Positions 23,071-34,282 of a stretch of 54,920 nt of DNA are shown piece by piece. The DNA is from Asterionellopsis glacialis. Lineage: Eukaryota > Bacillariophyta > Plagiogrammaphyceae > Rhaphoneidales > Asterionellopsidaceae. Every line of letters begins with the position of its first letter. Position 1 is the stretch's first letter. The notes beneath the pieces are model-generated. The model was given only the letters and a program-made list of their open reading frames with translations. It did no database searches and was not told the origin of the DNA. Where the stretch lies: the NCBI GenBank assembly GCA_014885115.2, contig WKLE02000878.1, positions 1-54,920 on the forward strand, read 5' to 3'. Made by a program: the position numbers and the translations under genes.

Positions 23071-24994
23071 ATGAAGTTCTCTCCAGCAGCAATCTTGGTA
23101 GCGTTGATAGCAGCTACAGAAAGCATTTCTGTTATCGATGCTTTTGCAGGATATTCTGCGTGCGGCTTCGGTGGCCATCGCACTTCCTTGATGAACAAGA
23201 AAGCAACATCACATAGTTCGATGACTTTTCTTGTAGGAAAGACATCTGTGTCTACTTTGTCACCCATGATGCTCAAGATGTCGTCGTCAGCAAAGACGTC
23301 GGAAAACACAGAACAAGAATTACAATCGGAAGATCAAATGCTCCATACTGCTGAACGTGTTGCAGGCATGTCTCGTGGTGAAATCCAGTAAGTTATATAA
23401 TATAATGTAAGCTGTGATTGTCGTTTTCGTTTTGTACTTTTGCCTCTTGCCTCCCCCCCTCCCCCCCCAGAAAAAAGCCTCTGTACAATGCAATCCTTGT
23501 TAGATCCTTGGACCCCCTCCCTCTTCTTGATTGCAGTCTTACGTTCAGTATTTTTGTTAATTGCTCATTTAAACAAACATAAAGACACATATTTGAAGAT
23601 GTTGATGCTGATTCGTCCGGTGCTATTGATATGGTAGAACTTGATCAATTATTAATAAAGTACTTTGGCGAAATTTTGTCACGTGACGAGAAGGAAAAGT
23701 TAATGCAGGAAATCGATTTAGATGGAAATGGCACGATTGACGCGGATGAGTTTTATCAATGGATGGTATTGAATGCCAAGAGTGAGGGCACTATTGATGA
23801 AAAAGGTACCAAGGCATTACAAAAACGGCAAGAGCGTTTACGTATTACAGATCAAGTTCCTGAAGATTTGATCGAAATGTTAGATGAGGTACGATTTTTT
23901 GCATGTAAAATGAATAAGAAACCAGACTATCCAGCTGAACTTTCGTGAATTCTTACATATATAAGATTTATCCATACACCATTGTTTTTGTTTCCTTTCT
24001 CTGTTCCTCACAAAACACATAAATAGCTTGGTACTGGTGCAGTAGTACAAAAGGTTACTCATCCATTACATTCAGCTTTCGGACGTACATTACGTGATCA
24101 TTTCCTATCTTGTTATTTGTTGGCACGTGAATGGGGCAATCCAGATCATGTATGTGTAGCATCCTTATTCCATGCATTGTATCAACGTGGTGACGGAATG
24201 CGTGCAGTTGACTTTACAGAATATAGACCCCTATTACAAGAAAAGTTAGGTGAAGATGTTGAAGAATTAATTTATCTATTTCCATCTGCACACAAAAGTG
24301 TGTTGTTAGAAGATGGTTTGTTGATGGCCCCTATTGTAAAAGTCGATGACGGTGAAGAGATTGGTGACATTCAAGTTCCTAATGTTTTGGAAGGTGGGAT
24401 GGTAACTATACCTGGAAGATGCAGAGCTGGATTAGTTGAATTGGAGGTGATTAATTCACATGATCAAAATGTGTTAGAAAATTCGAATTCTGTACATAAT
24501 TTATGGAGTTTTTATGTCCATGCCCCAGCCCTAAGTTTGATGTCACCTAGTGCAAGAGAAACTATCGGTGAATTTATGGTCAAGGCCCCAGGAGCAACAT
24601 GTGGTGATATATTAGAATGGCACGAGCAACGTTTCAATGATGCTAATCAAGAGATGCCTGATTTGTGGAAAAAACATTTAGAATTATTCCGTAAAGGTGG
24701 AAAGTTTTTCTGTGCAGAAGAACAAATGCAAGTACTAGCCGATGAAAATGATGATGGTGAAATTGGTACGTATTCTTTCCTGGTGCACCCCTACATGTTG
24801 ATTATGCACGAAACCAGCACTTTCCCCTAAGACTCGTCTCTTGATATTGCGTGTCGTTCCTATGCCAAAAAAAACGATTATATGAATTACTTACATGATT
24901 ACACCACTTCTCTTTCTCCTATACTCATTTCATTATTTCAGACTGGGAAGAATTTACAACATTTGATTGGGATACCTGTTTCATTTCTGAATGA
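23071..24994 (+). CDS. plastid-targeted EF-hand and DUF6817-like protein
   Basis: Four exons (23071-23387, 23585-23888, 24027-24765, 24942-24994) join in frame with GT-AG introns of 197, 138 and 176 nt to give 470 residues. The N-terminus is a signal peptide followed by IDA|FAGY, the diatom plastid cleavage motif. Two EF-hand loops follow, DVDADSSGAIDM (111-122) and DLDGNGTIDADE (150-161), both with complete calcium ligands. From residue 217, HPLHSAFGRTLRDHF and ASLFHALY give conserved His at 219, 222, 232 and 256, matching the DUF6817 pattern as I know it, which resembles degenerate HD-type helices. The C-terminal part (about 310-470) is unassigned. A calcium-responsive plastid role is inferred. 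Confidence 0.85.
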
Positions 24995-25164
24995 GATTCC
25001 ATCACATCGTTTGTCATGCAGTGTCCAGGATGAATTTGTAGGCATGCTTCATGTAGACAATAAAATAAGTCTTATTTCAATTATTACAATCTCTAGATCT
25101 AGAGGGCTCTCTTTCCAGGAGAAAACGACCTAGGACCCGCTGCAGGGAGGTCACATACAATAAT

Positions 25165-27520
25165 TTATAGAAAGGAATTGAATGTGTACACTAGCCATTT
25201 CCAAGCACTGGGGATCTTGTTTGGGTTCACAACCACTCCTGCAAAGAGGAAGGATAGAAAGATATATATGGAAAAAATCTTGGCCAACCGATGGTAGTCA
25301 CCGCGGAAGAGTATAGCCAGTATACTTCCGAATTGTAAACCCACGAGAGATAAACAGCACCAAAAGATACTGCACAACAAACGTCTCCCAACCCCATCCC
25401 AATATACCATACCCAACAGCTTCGGAGAGCAGCAAAGATATTAAAGGGGTCGCATAAGCATATGCTATGGATACAACAAGGTAGGAAGAACAAGAGTCAC
25501 GTTGGTCCATCAACTCCCACTCATGAGCTTTGAATATTTTGCAAGCAAGGTGAATCTTGTGCCTAAAAAAATTCACGGGAATACTACAGAAGAAAATAGT
25601 AACTAGGTAAACCTGGACAGATGACCCCGAGTCAAACTGAAATAAAAAGGTCAATATGGCGTAGCAACAGGGTAGAGTGACAAAATCAGACCAGTTAGAT
25701 CCGTACACTAGGTGGAAACGTCTCAAAAGGGGTCCAACCTGCCAAAGAATGTGTTTGGAACTGAGAGTAGAATTGTTTGTAGTCTCGACAATTTCATTTT
25801 CTCTCAATTTTTCGCCGTTCACATCAAGCATATTGATTTCTGATTCACTGGTAGATCTTGACTTCTCAACCTCCTCAACCTCATCGATCTCCTCAACTTC
25901 CTCAATGCCGTCAAGATCCATAATGCCGTCAAGATCCAACTCGCTAATCATTGATTCAAGTATCGATGTCCTCGAAACACGCACTACACGATGGACCTGC
26001 TCGGCAGGAGCTACGTCGTTGCCAAGAAAGTACGCAGCATCCTGATCAAAAACAAGCTTACCCTTACACAAGACTATGATCTTTGCCATGGCAAGGACAA
26101 TGTCATCGGAGGGTTGGTGTAACATCATTAGGATGGTGCAGCCACCCTGGACAGCGACTGTATTGAGAAGATTCATAAGCTTCAAGCTCGATTCACAATC
26201 TAATCCACTCTTTGCCATGAGATGGCATGGCAAGTGCTTCATTAAAAACAAACAAAGACGCGATAGAAAACAGCTTTAGTTGAGACACAAAATATTGCAT
26301 CAATAATTTAAATATTTTTGTTACCATTGGCTGCGCAACAATAAATATTTTAATCACAATTTGGAGTCAGTGCAGAACTTACCAGTGGCTCATCTAAAAT
26401 CAGAAGGGATGGCGATGTCAGAAGGGCGGCGGCGATAGCAATCATACGTCTCTGCCCACCACTAAGGTTTTCGATGTTGGTTTCACGAAGGGGATCATAA
26501 ACTCCATGCTTGTCACCATTGTCCTCTGAAGATTTCGCTCTGGTTTTTGTTTTTAAAAATTGCTTCACAATTGTAAGTGCCAACTGAAAATGCTCCTAGG
26601 ATGCTCCATAGAGGTTGGCACTTGTGGTGAGATAATTCATTGGAGTCATATGCTCAAGTGTTATCATGTCATGTTTCGCGAAGATATGTGTTACGAATTG
26701 AGGAGAGATCTGTGCCCTCTGCTATGGTGACAGATAAATCCTTGGGGACTTGTTGGCTCAAGACGTTGAGTAACGGGGTCTTCCCGCTTCCCGATTTTCC
26801 CATCAACCAGTATAGTGTCCCAGGATTTAAATTGACGTTGATGTTGTTAAGAAGAACTGCTCCGGTTTTTGATTTTGCGTTCAGGTCACGGATGACTATG
26901 TTGGAACCCTTTTTAGCTGTCTGATAGAATTGCCGTTTGTCTGGAAGATTTTTAGTTGCCTCTACCTCATTGATTGCCTCTCTCATGTCTCTTTGGCATC
27001 CACCAAGCCGGAAAACGTAAGACAATGGCACGATCATCACGAAGATGAAAATTACGATTTGATATCCTGTTGGGATAGGAACGAAAGTATCTTCAATCTC
27101 AATCAATGACTGTGCTGGATTTGATTCGTCAATACCCTCTAAAACGCAGTTGGGGCCATGACAGTCATCTAAGAGTCATCGAAGAGTAACCCGTGCTCAT
27201 TGTGTGGAGAAGAAAGTAAGTTAAGTTCAAAGCTTTCGATAAGTTCCCGTAGTGGCCAACTCGACACGGATGCAAGCTCCCATGTGTTTGTCTGAAGCCA
27301 AACTGTCATTCGAAGGGAAAGGGCAAAATCACTGCGGACCCCGATTCCTTTATCGTCGCACAAAACATCAAAATCGCGCCCTTTGTAGTCCCCATGAGTA
27401 CATCGAAGCAACTCGAGCTCAAGTGCTGGAACAAGGAAAGCATGCGACACAGAGGAGGATGCCGCCCATAGAATGCGGGGACCTAAGAAGCTGCCCCCGA
27501 AGAGGGTTATAGTTGAGATC
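25165..27520 (-). pseudogene. decayed ABCG-type ABC half transporter
   Basis: Minus-strand pieces give, in order, a Cys-containing N-terminal region, a membrane helix (YQIVIFIFVMIVPLSYVF), Walker A (MGKSGSGKT), a Q-loop-like stretch, the signature [12 protein letters not shown], Walker B (LLILDEP), the H-loop (MMLHQPSDD) and a hydrophobic ABC2-type part. A 173-nt intron (26210-26382) rejoins LDEPL with SGLDCESS, the ABCG DEPTSGLDS block. Damage includes a frameshift near 27165-27195 inside a short local duplication, a frameshift near 26670-26740, an in-frame TAG at 26596-26598 and a frameshift at about 25330-25410. The membrane domain is also short. Intact relatives export lipids or small molecules; this copy should be inactive. 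Confidence 0.8.
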
Positions 27521-27540
27521 TCTAGGAGTCTAGGACCTTA

Positions 27541-27757
27541 GGAGTAAATTGACACAGACGACATCATGATACATGAGGACCTCCGAGTTCGTTAAAAAAT
27601 ATAAGACCTTTTGTGATGAGAGTAAGAAGTATTTTCAACTATTTTGAGTGTTTAAGTGTTCAAGAGACATGGGATCCAGCTCGATTTGGCAAAGAGTCAG
27701 TCGTTGGACAATCGGTGCAGATGATGGATGGGCAAGAACATTAATCATAATTATTTT
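27541..27757. other. short spacer
   Basis: No feature is visible apart from AT-rich sequence. It is the 3' side of the minus-strand gene that ends at 27758. Confidence 0.5.
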
Positions 27758-28678
27758 TTATTGCTTCTTTTGATTGAAAATTCCAGATATGCTTTGAAGA
27801 AATTTAGAAATACCATTTAATGTACTAAGAAGTGCACCGATTACATACGTACCCACCAAAACATTGTTCTTGATAGTAAAAGTAGAAGATGTTGTTGTGT
27901 CTTTCACTAGCGTTGTACATATCATTAATACAAGATGAAATATTGTACCACCCCATGATGTTTCAGTTGACATGGGTTTCCAATTACCATCATCATCATG
28001 GTAAGAATTACCTGCACCACAAAGAAAGTACAATACATTACTTAACATAATGATGGTTGCTCCTTTCATAATCCCATTCAACGTTACAGCACGTGCCATA
28101 TATAACAATCCTAAAAATTGTCCAATCAATTTAATTCGTACAACTGATTTCCAAGTTTTCGCTGCTTGCCGTTTCTGTTTGGCTTTTCCTGATGATGCAG
28201 GGGGTGTTAGTTTGTAGGCACGCTTGGCAGAAGCTAATTTAGCATTATCTGATGGACCATACTTGATAAGTGATACTAATCCTGTGACGAACAAAACTAC
28301 TTTGGAATACAAGTCAGCAGGAGTTGACGACAACGATGATTGTACAGCAGTAGTAAGAGCCTTTTCAAAAAGTGCAACTGATACAGCCGTGTATGCAATA
28401 GGTAATATTTTAGCACTTGATAAACTTGTCGAAGTACGACTTTGATAACGACGACGCCCAAAGGTACTACTTCTAACAGAATTTGTGGTTACGGTGGTTG
28501 GTTTGAATGGCGATTTTTGCATCAAGGTTGGAAACTCTGATGCTTGAACTAAAGGATGAATATGAGACGTGGATCTTCTTGTGGATGATGACGGGCATAC
28601 AAATGCCAAGGTAGAAGATGGAAGATTTACCATCATTGTTAATATAGGAATCGACAAGAACTTAGAAAGTAGTTTCAT
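27758..28678 (-). CDS. plastid-targeted multi-pass membrane protein, unknown family
   Basis: A 306-residue single-exon protein. The N-terminus has a signal peptide (FLSIPILTMMVNLPSSTLA) followed by FVCPSSSTRRSTS, a Phe-led, Ser/Arg-rich transit peptide of diatom type. At least four hydrophobic segments follow: KILPIAYTAVSVALFEKAL, YSKVVLFVTGLVSLI, the LIGQFLGLLYMARAVT plus IIMLSNVLYFLCGAG pair, and a C-terminal FHLVLMICTTLV and VLVGTYVIGALLSTL pair. A basic loop (KAKQKRQAAKTWKSVVR) lies in the middle. I do not recognise the family. A plastid membrane location is inferred from the targeting signal. It is divergently arranged with the gene at 29554. Confidence 0.8.
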   Translation of the reverse strand: MKLLSKFLSIPILTMMVNLPSSTLAFVCPSSSTRRSTSHIHPLVQASEFPTLMQKSPFKPTTVTTNSVRSSTFGRRRYQSRTSTSLSSAKILPIAYTAVSVALFEKALTTAVQSSLSSTPADLYSKVVLFVTGLVSLIKYGPSDNAKLASAKRAYKLTPPASSGKAKQKRQAAKTWKSVVRIKLIGQFLGLLYMARAVTLNGIMKGATIIMLSNVLYFLCGAGNSYHDDDGNWKPMSTETSWGGTIFHLVLMICTTLVKDTTTSSTFTIKNNVLVGTYVIGALLSTLNGISKFLQSISGIFNQKKQ

Positions 28679-29553
28679 CGTTTTGCCTGTATACTTTTTT
28701 TACGTGGGCGGATTTTGATATACTGTATTTTAAAACGATTTAATTGCGACGGTGAAAAAGAGGAAGAGCTACGCCAGAGAAGAATGATGACAGGATCTCT
28801 GGAAATTGATGTAAAATTACCGGTTGTCTGGATGACAGAACAAAGAGATTGATTAAGCGAAATCGAATGTACTTTTCTTTCTTTTTAAAAGGCAGAGCCT
28901 TCTACTCCACTCAATGAAATACGGTGAGTGAATCAATCAACAATACCTCTACTAAGACTACGGAGAAAGGTGTGATAGTGTTGATGATGTTGATGGCTAT
29001 CTACGCAACTTGAAATTACACAGAAAATAACAATCAGACCGACGAAGACAGAAAAATCGGAAAAGATATGCTTTTCACTCCCAAAGATCAAGAATAGATT
29101 TACTAATTTTTATGGCTCTTTATGTATTAGGAGTAATATATACTGTAATATTTATTATCTCGTATTAATAACAGCAACGTAGGACTAGATACCAGGTACT
29201 GGGGTACCTTTCCCCATTATTTCACAAGTACCTTACACTTTTTTAGAAAAAACAAGGATGCCGGTCTACATTCACGCCGGCATGGAAAGATTTTCCATTG
29301 CCATGCATACCAAACGTTCAAAAAGAAAATAACGTCCCTCGATACAAAATTTCTACATTCGGCATAGTCCAATGTCTTTTGGCGAAAAGCGAAGCCACGC
29401 CCGGTCGCAGTTCGCATAATTTGACGATACTGTAAAGAACAGTCACTCAAATCCATCCGATTAGAACCATATTTCCACATCAGATACATCAACGATCTAA
29501 CAACTTTCAGAACAAGCATTTGATTAAATCAATATTCAGCTCAATCTACCTAA
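28679..29553. other. intergenic region between divergent genes
   Basis: An 875-bp spacer that should contain promoters for both flanking genes. No CCAAT/TATA arrangement stands out enough to call. A GGTACTGGGGTACC motif is near 29195. Confidence 0.45.
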
Positions 29554-30021
29554 ATGAAGTCCAGTCTTTTATTGCTTCTTGCACTCTTCCTCGTCGCAAA
29601 TACCGCTAGTGCGACACTAGAGAAAAGCTCATTGAAGTTGAAGGGGATCAGGCAACATCAAAAATCTCACCGCAAATTGCCAGTGAAAAATTACAACAGA
29701 GATGATGATTGTATAGAAGAAGGTACGCGTCGTAGGGCCAAAAAATGCAAGAAAAAGGACGTAGATGGTGAAACTGATACCGAGGGTGCTGAAACCGACG
29801 AGGATGCTGAAGCCGATGAAGTTGACGTTCCAATTCAAGGATCGGGGAGTGGTGTCGATGGTTTTGAAGATGAAAGCGGTACTCGAGTAGACAATGCCGA
29901 CCAAGAAATTACTCAACTAAGTGGTGAACGTGAAACTTCTAGTGGAAACAAACTCTTTAGTACCCGGGAAAATTCAATTGCCATTGGTACCATTCTTGCT
30001 GCTGGAATGGGATTCCTTTAA
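29554..30021 (+). CDS. small secreted acidic protein, possibly GPI-anchored
   Basis: A 155-residue single-exon protein with a clear signal peptide (MKSSLLLLLALFLVANTASA). The mature part is basic at first (HQKSHRKLPVKNYN, then RRRAKKCKKKD) and then strongly acidic and Thr/Asp/Glu-rich (ETDTEGAETDEDAEADE). It ends in a short hydrophobic stretch, IAIGTILAAGMGFL, preceded by small residues, which fits a GPI-anchor signal or a weak membrane anchor. An RKL tripeptide at 40-42 fits the RXL processing motif of diatom wall proteins. No enzymatic domain is seen; a cell-surface or wall role is inferred only. Confidence 0.75.
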   Translation: MKSSLLLLLALFLVANTASATLEKSSLKLKGIRQHQKSHRKLPVKNYNRDDDCIEEGTRRRAKKCKKKDVDGETDTEGAETDEDAEADEVDVPIQGSGSGVDGFEDESGTRVDNADQEITQLSGERETSSGNKLFSTRENSIAIGTILAAGMGFL

Positions 30022-31132
30022 ACAGCTTGAACCTGTGATGAGGTCAGGAATGCTCTTGCGTTTCATTTTTGACCATCTTTTTTTATAACTTCCATTTATA
30101 AATTCGGAAGATTTTTCAGATCAAAATTGTCATGAAAACCTCCTTTAAAATAGCCGCAACATCTCATGTATACTATTTAAGACCCTACACAAAAGATGTT
30201 TTGTTGTACAAGTAATAATTTGAATTTAGTAATACAGTTTTTTTATTATTAAGGCGTTTATAGTTTGTAGTATATTTAAAGATTTTGCAGGTAGTATGTT
30301 CAATTGGCGAGATCCAAAAAAGTACAACACAGGTCCTTTAGTTTACGGTATTATTTCTTCATTTACTAAATTGAGTTGGCAGGTACAAGCTGGCTGATTG
30401 AAATCACAATGACAACCAAACGAGCCCATTTCAAAATCGTAGATTAAGTGTGGGATTATTACCTGATGAACAAACACACAGCATCAACAATGTTTGTCAT
30501 TAAGTAGGTATGCTAAACTAGAGTTAATAGAAGTACGAAGTACATAAAGTACCTGGTATGTGGTGTGGAACCGAGACGATGGCAAATCTTGCCATTAACG
30601 CAAGACTGGAGGAGGTGGACGCAGACAGACACTGACTTGGATGGCGCACGTCTGTATCGCAACCCGACCAAGTCCCTCGTGTCCCCAGAAAAAGAGGCGG
30701 GTTTCGAAATGAAAAATATTAGGTCTTGCTAATATTCTACTTTACCGAATATATACTTTATAAATTAATTATTATATTTTAGACGACATATATTTCAAAT
30801 CAAAAAAATTATAATTCATTTTAGCTAGACACTAGTTTCACCTCGGGGTCACACAAACAAAAAATTTCCCTGTTTCCCCACAGACGACAGACGACCCAGC
30901 AAAAAATGCGAAGCCCAAGATCACTACAACATGATGTTGTAAGTTGTAATCATTTCCTATCCATTACTACTTGCATTCAGACTTTCGCAGCGAAGAGCAC
31001 AGAAAGGTCAATTCACCATTGTTATCCACTTGTTAGACCATCGAGCTTGATCTAATCCAATCTCTAGAGATCCTCCGTTACAGAACGAATACGAGCGCAC
31101 TAAAAGTCCCGCCCACATCATCACACAACATC
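30022..31132. other. intergenic region upstream of SART3-like gene
   Basis: No gene is supported. A perfect TCTCTAGAGA palindrome at 31061-31070 lies 63 bases before the next start codon. A GTACCTGGTA motif is at about 30548. Confidence 0.5.
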
Positions 31133-34100
31133 ATGTCATACGATTACAATGCTTTGGTAACCAAGATTGCCTTTCATCGACGTCAAGCATGGGATAGCAC
31201 TACCAAACAAAGTGAAGAAAAAGCAAAAGAAAGTATTCAAAGTAATTTACAACAATCTGTAGATACATTTCAGGAATTAAGTTCGAATTGTCCCATGACA
31301 CCCTTGTTATGGATACAATACGCTGCTGATACAAAAAAGCTGATTCAATGTTTATCCGAAAATGACAATGACGACAATGATGCTGCTGCAATTGAAATGC
31401 AATTAGAAATTTTACAATTAGGTATATTAGAATTCCCTGGATGTGCCTTATTACGATTACATTATTTGGAAATATTGATTTCTCAACAACAACACGAGAA
31501 GAACGTTCAGGAGAAAATCGAAAATGCATTTCAAGATGCATTTCAATATGTAGGACAAGGTTCACATCGTAATGAAGATGACTTAATTGCAACAATATAT
31601 AAATTATATGTCGATTATTATGCAGCAGGAAAAGCAAGTAAGCAATATCCCCACCAAAAGGTCAAAGAAGAAGAAGAAGAAGATAATACACAACAATGTT
31701 TCCAAATCTTTTATCAGCGTTCCAAAGTACCCATGAAAGATGCGAATAATGGACTTGGTGATGAACTTCAACAGTTTTGTCAACAATATTGTAATAATAA
31801 AAACAACAATACTAATAATGATGCATGGCTTCAAAAAATTGAACATGGACGTCGCATGGTATCCAAGGTTTACAGTTCATTGATAACATGGGAAGATGAT
31901 ATTGATGTAGCAATGCATGAGGAAGGCATTTTAACAAGACACGTTCTAGATCATTCTAACATAGATTGGGATACTCTATTGTACAAGACAGATTGTTTGA
32001 CGGCTAAGGTTTGGAATGGATTAGGTGGTTTAAAATCATCAAAAGCTTTCTGTAAATATGCACAAAGTTGTGCAAGATATACGTTGGATGAAAACATCAA
32101 TTTAGATGATTATGAATATAATGGAACATCAACAGAAGAAGAAGCAACAACAGCAGCAGAAGAACACCATCAACAACAATTACGAAAAGATAAGGAACAA
32201 AGTATACACGATTTAGCACTATGTGTTTATGAACGTGGCGCTGCAGAATGTCCTACGGTTGAAGCATTATGGTTATCCTATATCAAACATTTGCATTATC
32301 TTCATTCACAACAACAGGAAAAAGGAGAAGCAGTATTATCATCAGCGTTAGCTACAACCTTGAGAAACCGTATCGAATCTGTTACTGATCGTGCTATACG
32401 GAATTGTCCTTACAGTCTAAGGTTGTATCAAGAAAAGTTGAAATCTTTCGGAATATTGGCCAAGGCTGGTGAAATAGTTCTAGATCCAGATAAGATTATG
32501 GAATTAGTTCAGAAGGCCACTAATTCGATGTTTTTACCAACTCCTCAAGCCTATATTGATATTTATATGAGTGGTATTACGACGTTGAAGCGTCATATTT
32601 TGTCACTAATATCATCTAAAGCAACAACCATGACAACACCACCAAAAGTTTATAACTTTGATGATGCTGAAATGATACCTAAACCACCCAAAAATACGAG
32701 GGCTACAAACAATGGAAACCAACAACAAGAGCAGCTCTATCATGATTTAGATGATCATGTAAAAGAAGAGGTACAAGATTTGATTGAAGATTTACATGAT
32801 TTTTATGATGCAGCATTTACAAATTTAAAGAAGAATGATAAAATTGAACAGAAAGAACAACTTTCTGTAATTTGGTATGATCGCGCCATGACGGAGACAT
32901 ATCTTCTCTCCCCATTAATGACCTCATTGGAAAATGATCACGATGACGACCAGGATAAGTACAGCAACCGAAGTAAGATGTCAGAGACAACAGCCATTTT
33001 TGAAAAATTAGTTCGGCTGTATTCACCTCCACATCCAGACAATTATTTGGAATACATCCGTTATGTAATGTCAAGTAGTACTGGTACCGCTACACCTGGA
33101 GAAATTGTTGCTAGATTGCGTAAAGTCCGTGGTTTATATCAAAAGGCTCTCATGTCTATGAAGAAATACAAGCAAAAAGTCGCTGCATCAGTAGAGGAAC
33201 AACAGCAGCAGCAGACTATAGGTGAATCTCCACCCACTATTTACCAACGTGATCACGAAACATCTCTTCATAACTTGTGTCATGAATATTTGAGATTTGA
33301 ACAAACATTTGGTTCAGAACAAAGCTTTATTGACGCATCAAAAAATATCCAAAAGAAATTATATGGTAACAAGGTTCCAACAATTTCGACAACAGCAACT
33401 ACTGTATCACTGCATCCTCCTCTTGTTGCTTCCCCTCTGCCAATTGTGGCTGCAACGGCATCTAAGAATAGCAGTGATTCACAAGTGAAACGGAAGTTAT
33501 CAGTTGATCAAGGTGAAAATTCATCACAACCAATTTCCAAGAAACAGAAAGTGTCGATGGACAAGGATAACAGCGATGAAACCATGATTGATGCCACCCA
33601 ACAACATGCTCTCAAGGAGAAAGCAGTCAACTTAAAAGTGGAAAAGAAACATCCAGAATACAAAGTGCATATAGGAAATTTAGACTATCCAGCTCATCCA
33701 TTTACTGTGCGTGTATCGAATCTTTCATTAGATACGAAAGACATGGAATTGGTTGAATTGTTCAAATCAAAAAATTGTGGGCCTATAGTTCATGCTAGAA
33801 TATTTCGAGATAAGCTCCAGCACGGCAAGCCCAAGGGTCAAGGACTTGTTCAATTTGAAGAACGAGAATCAGTCGAAAAAGCTTTGGCTTTGAATGAAGA
33901 AGTTGGTTTACATGAAAAACTCATCAAGGTAGAAAGGTCACACATGCCTGCTGTAAGTCTTGTTCCACCAGGAATGCACAATGTGAATCCACAGGGGCAT
34001 GGGAAAAGTACTAAAAGAAATCAAAAACGAAAAAGTAAAAGCAAAAATTCGAAAGCAGGTGATAACAACAATACGAAGAAGAACCATTTAGATACTACGG

Positions 34101-34282
34101 GAGAAGGAGCAGAAACAGTAACACAGTCAAAGGATATCACATCCTATGATGAGAAAGGTAGGGAAAAGTCTACGGTTGACAGTAGTAGCATTCTTGCATT
34201 TCGCCCAAGGGGATTGGCACATGGTCCAGGGCATCGGAAAGTGAAGTTATCTGCAGGACTTTCTAATTCAAGTAAAAAGTAG
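31133..34282 (+). CDS. SART3: SART3/Prp24-like U4/U6 snRNP recycling factor
   Basis: A complete 1049-residue single-exon protein. The N-terminal two thirds are helical HAT-type repeats with the W-x-x-Y pattern (LLWIQYAADT, EALWLSYIKHL, LSVIWYDRAM, DNYLEYIRYV, LCHEYLRFE). One RRM lies at about 857-935, with RNP2 VRVSNL and RNP1 KGQGLVQF. Basic nuclear signals (SKKQK; KRNQKRKSKSK) and a C-terminal SILAFRPRGLAHGPG element fit the LSm-interaction tail. Relatives re-anneal U4 and U6 snRNA after splicing, using HAT repeats, RRMs and the LSm-binding tail. Human SART3 has two RRMs; only one is evident here. Several Gln/Asn and acidic insertions make it long. The gene symbol is by analogy. Confidence 0.88.
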   Translation: MSYDYNALVTKIAFHRRQAWDSTTKQSEEKAKESIQSNLQQSVDTFQELSSNCPMTPLLWIQYAADTKKLIQCLSENDNDDNDAAAIEMQLEILQLGILEFPGCALLRLHYLEILISQQQHEKNVQEKIENAFQDAFQYVGQGSHRNEDDLIATIYKLYVDYYAAGKASKQYPHQKVKEEEEEDNTQQCFQIFYQRSKVPMKDANNGLGDELQQFCQQYCNNKNNNTNNDAWLQKIEHGRRMVSKVYSSLITWEDDIDVAMHEEGILTRHVLDHSNIDWDTLLYKTDCLTAKVWNGLGGLKSSKAFCKYAQSCARYTLDENINLDDYEYNGTSTEEEATTAAEEHHQQQLRKDKEQSIHDLALCVYERGAAECPTVEALWLSYIKHLHYLHSQQQEKGEAVLSSALATTLRNRIESVTDRAIRNCPYSLRLYQEKLKSFGILAKAGEIVLDPDKIMELVQKATNSMFLPTPQAYIDIYMSGITTLKRHILSLISSKATTMTTPPKVYNFDDAEMIPKPPKNTRATNNGNQQQEQLYHDLDDHVKEEVQDLIEDLHDFYDAAFTNLKKNDKIEQKEQLSVIWYDRAMTETYLLSPLMTSLENDHDDDQDKYSNRSKMSETTAIFEKLVRLYSPPHPDNYLEYIRYVMSSSTGTATPGEIVARLRKVRGLYQKALMSMKKYKQKVAASVEEQQQQQTIGESPPTIYQRDHETSLHNLCHEYLRFEQTFGSEQSFIDASKNIQKKLYGNKVPTISTTATTVSLHPPLVASPLPIVAATASKNSSDSQVKRKLSVDQGENSSQPISKKQKVSMDKDNSDETMIDATQQHALKEKAVNLKVEKKHPEYKVHIGNLDYPAHPFTVRVSNLSLDTKDMELVELFKSKNCGPIVHARIFRDKLQHGKPKGQGLVQFEERESVEKALALNEEVGLHEKLIKVERSHMPAVSLVPPGMHNVNPQGHGKSTKRNQKRKSKSKNSKAGDNNNTKKNHLDTTGEGAETVTQSKDITSYDEKGREKSTVDSSSILAFRPRGLAHGPGHRKVKLSAGLSNSSKK

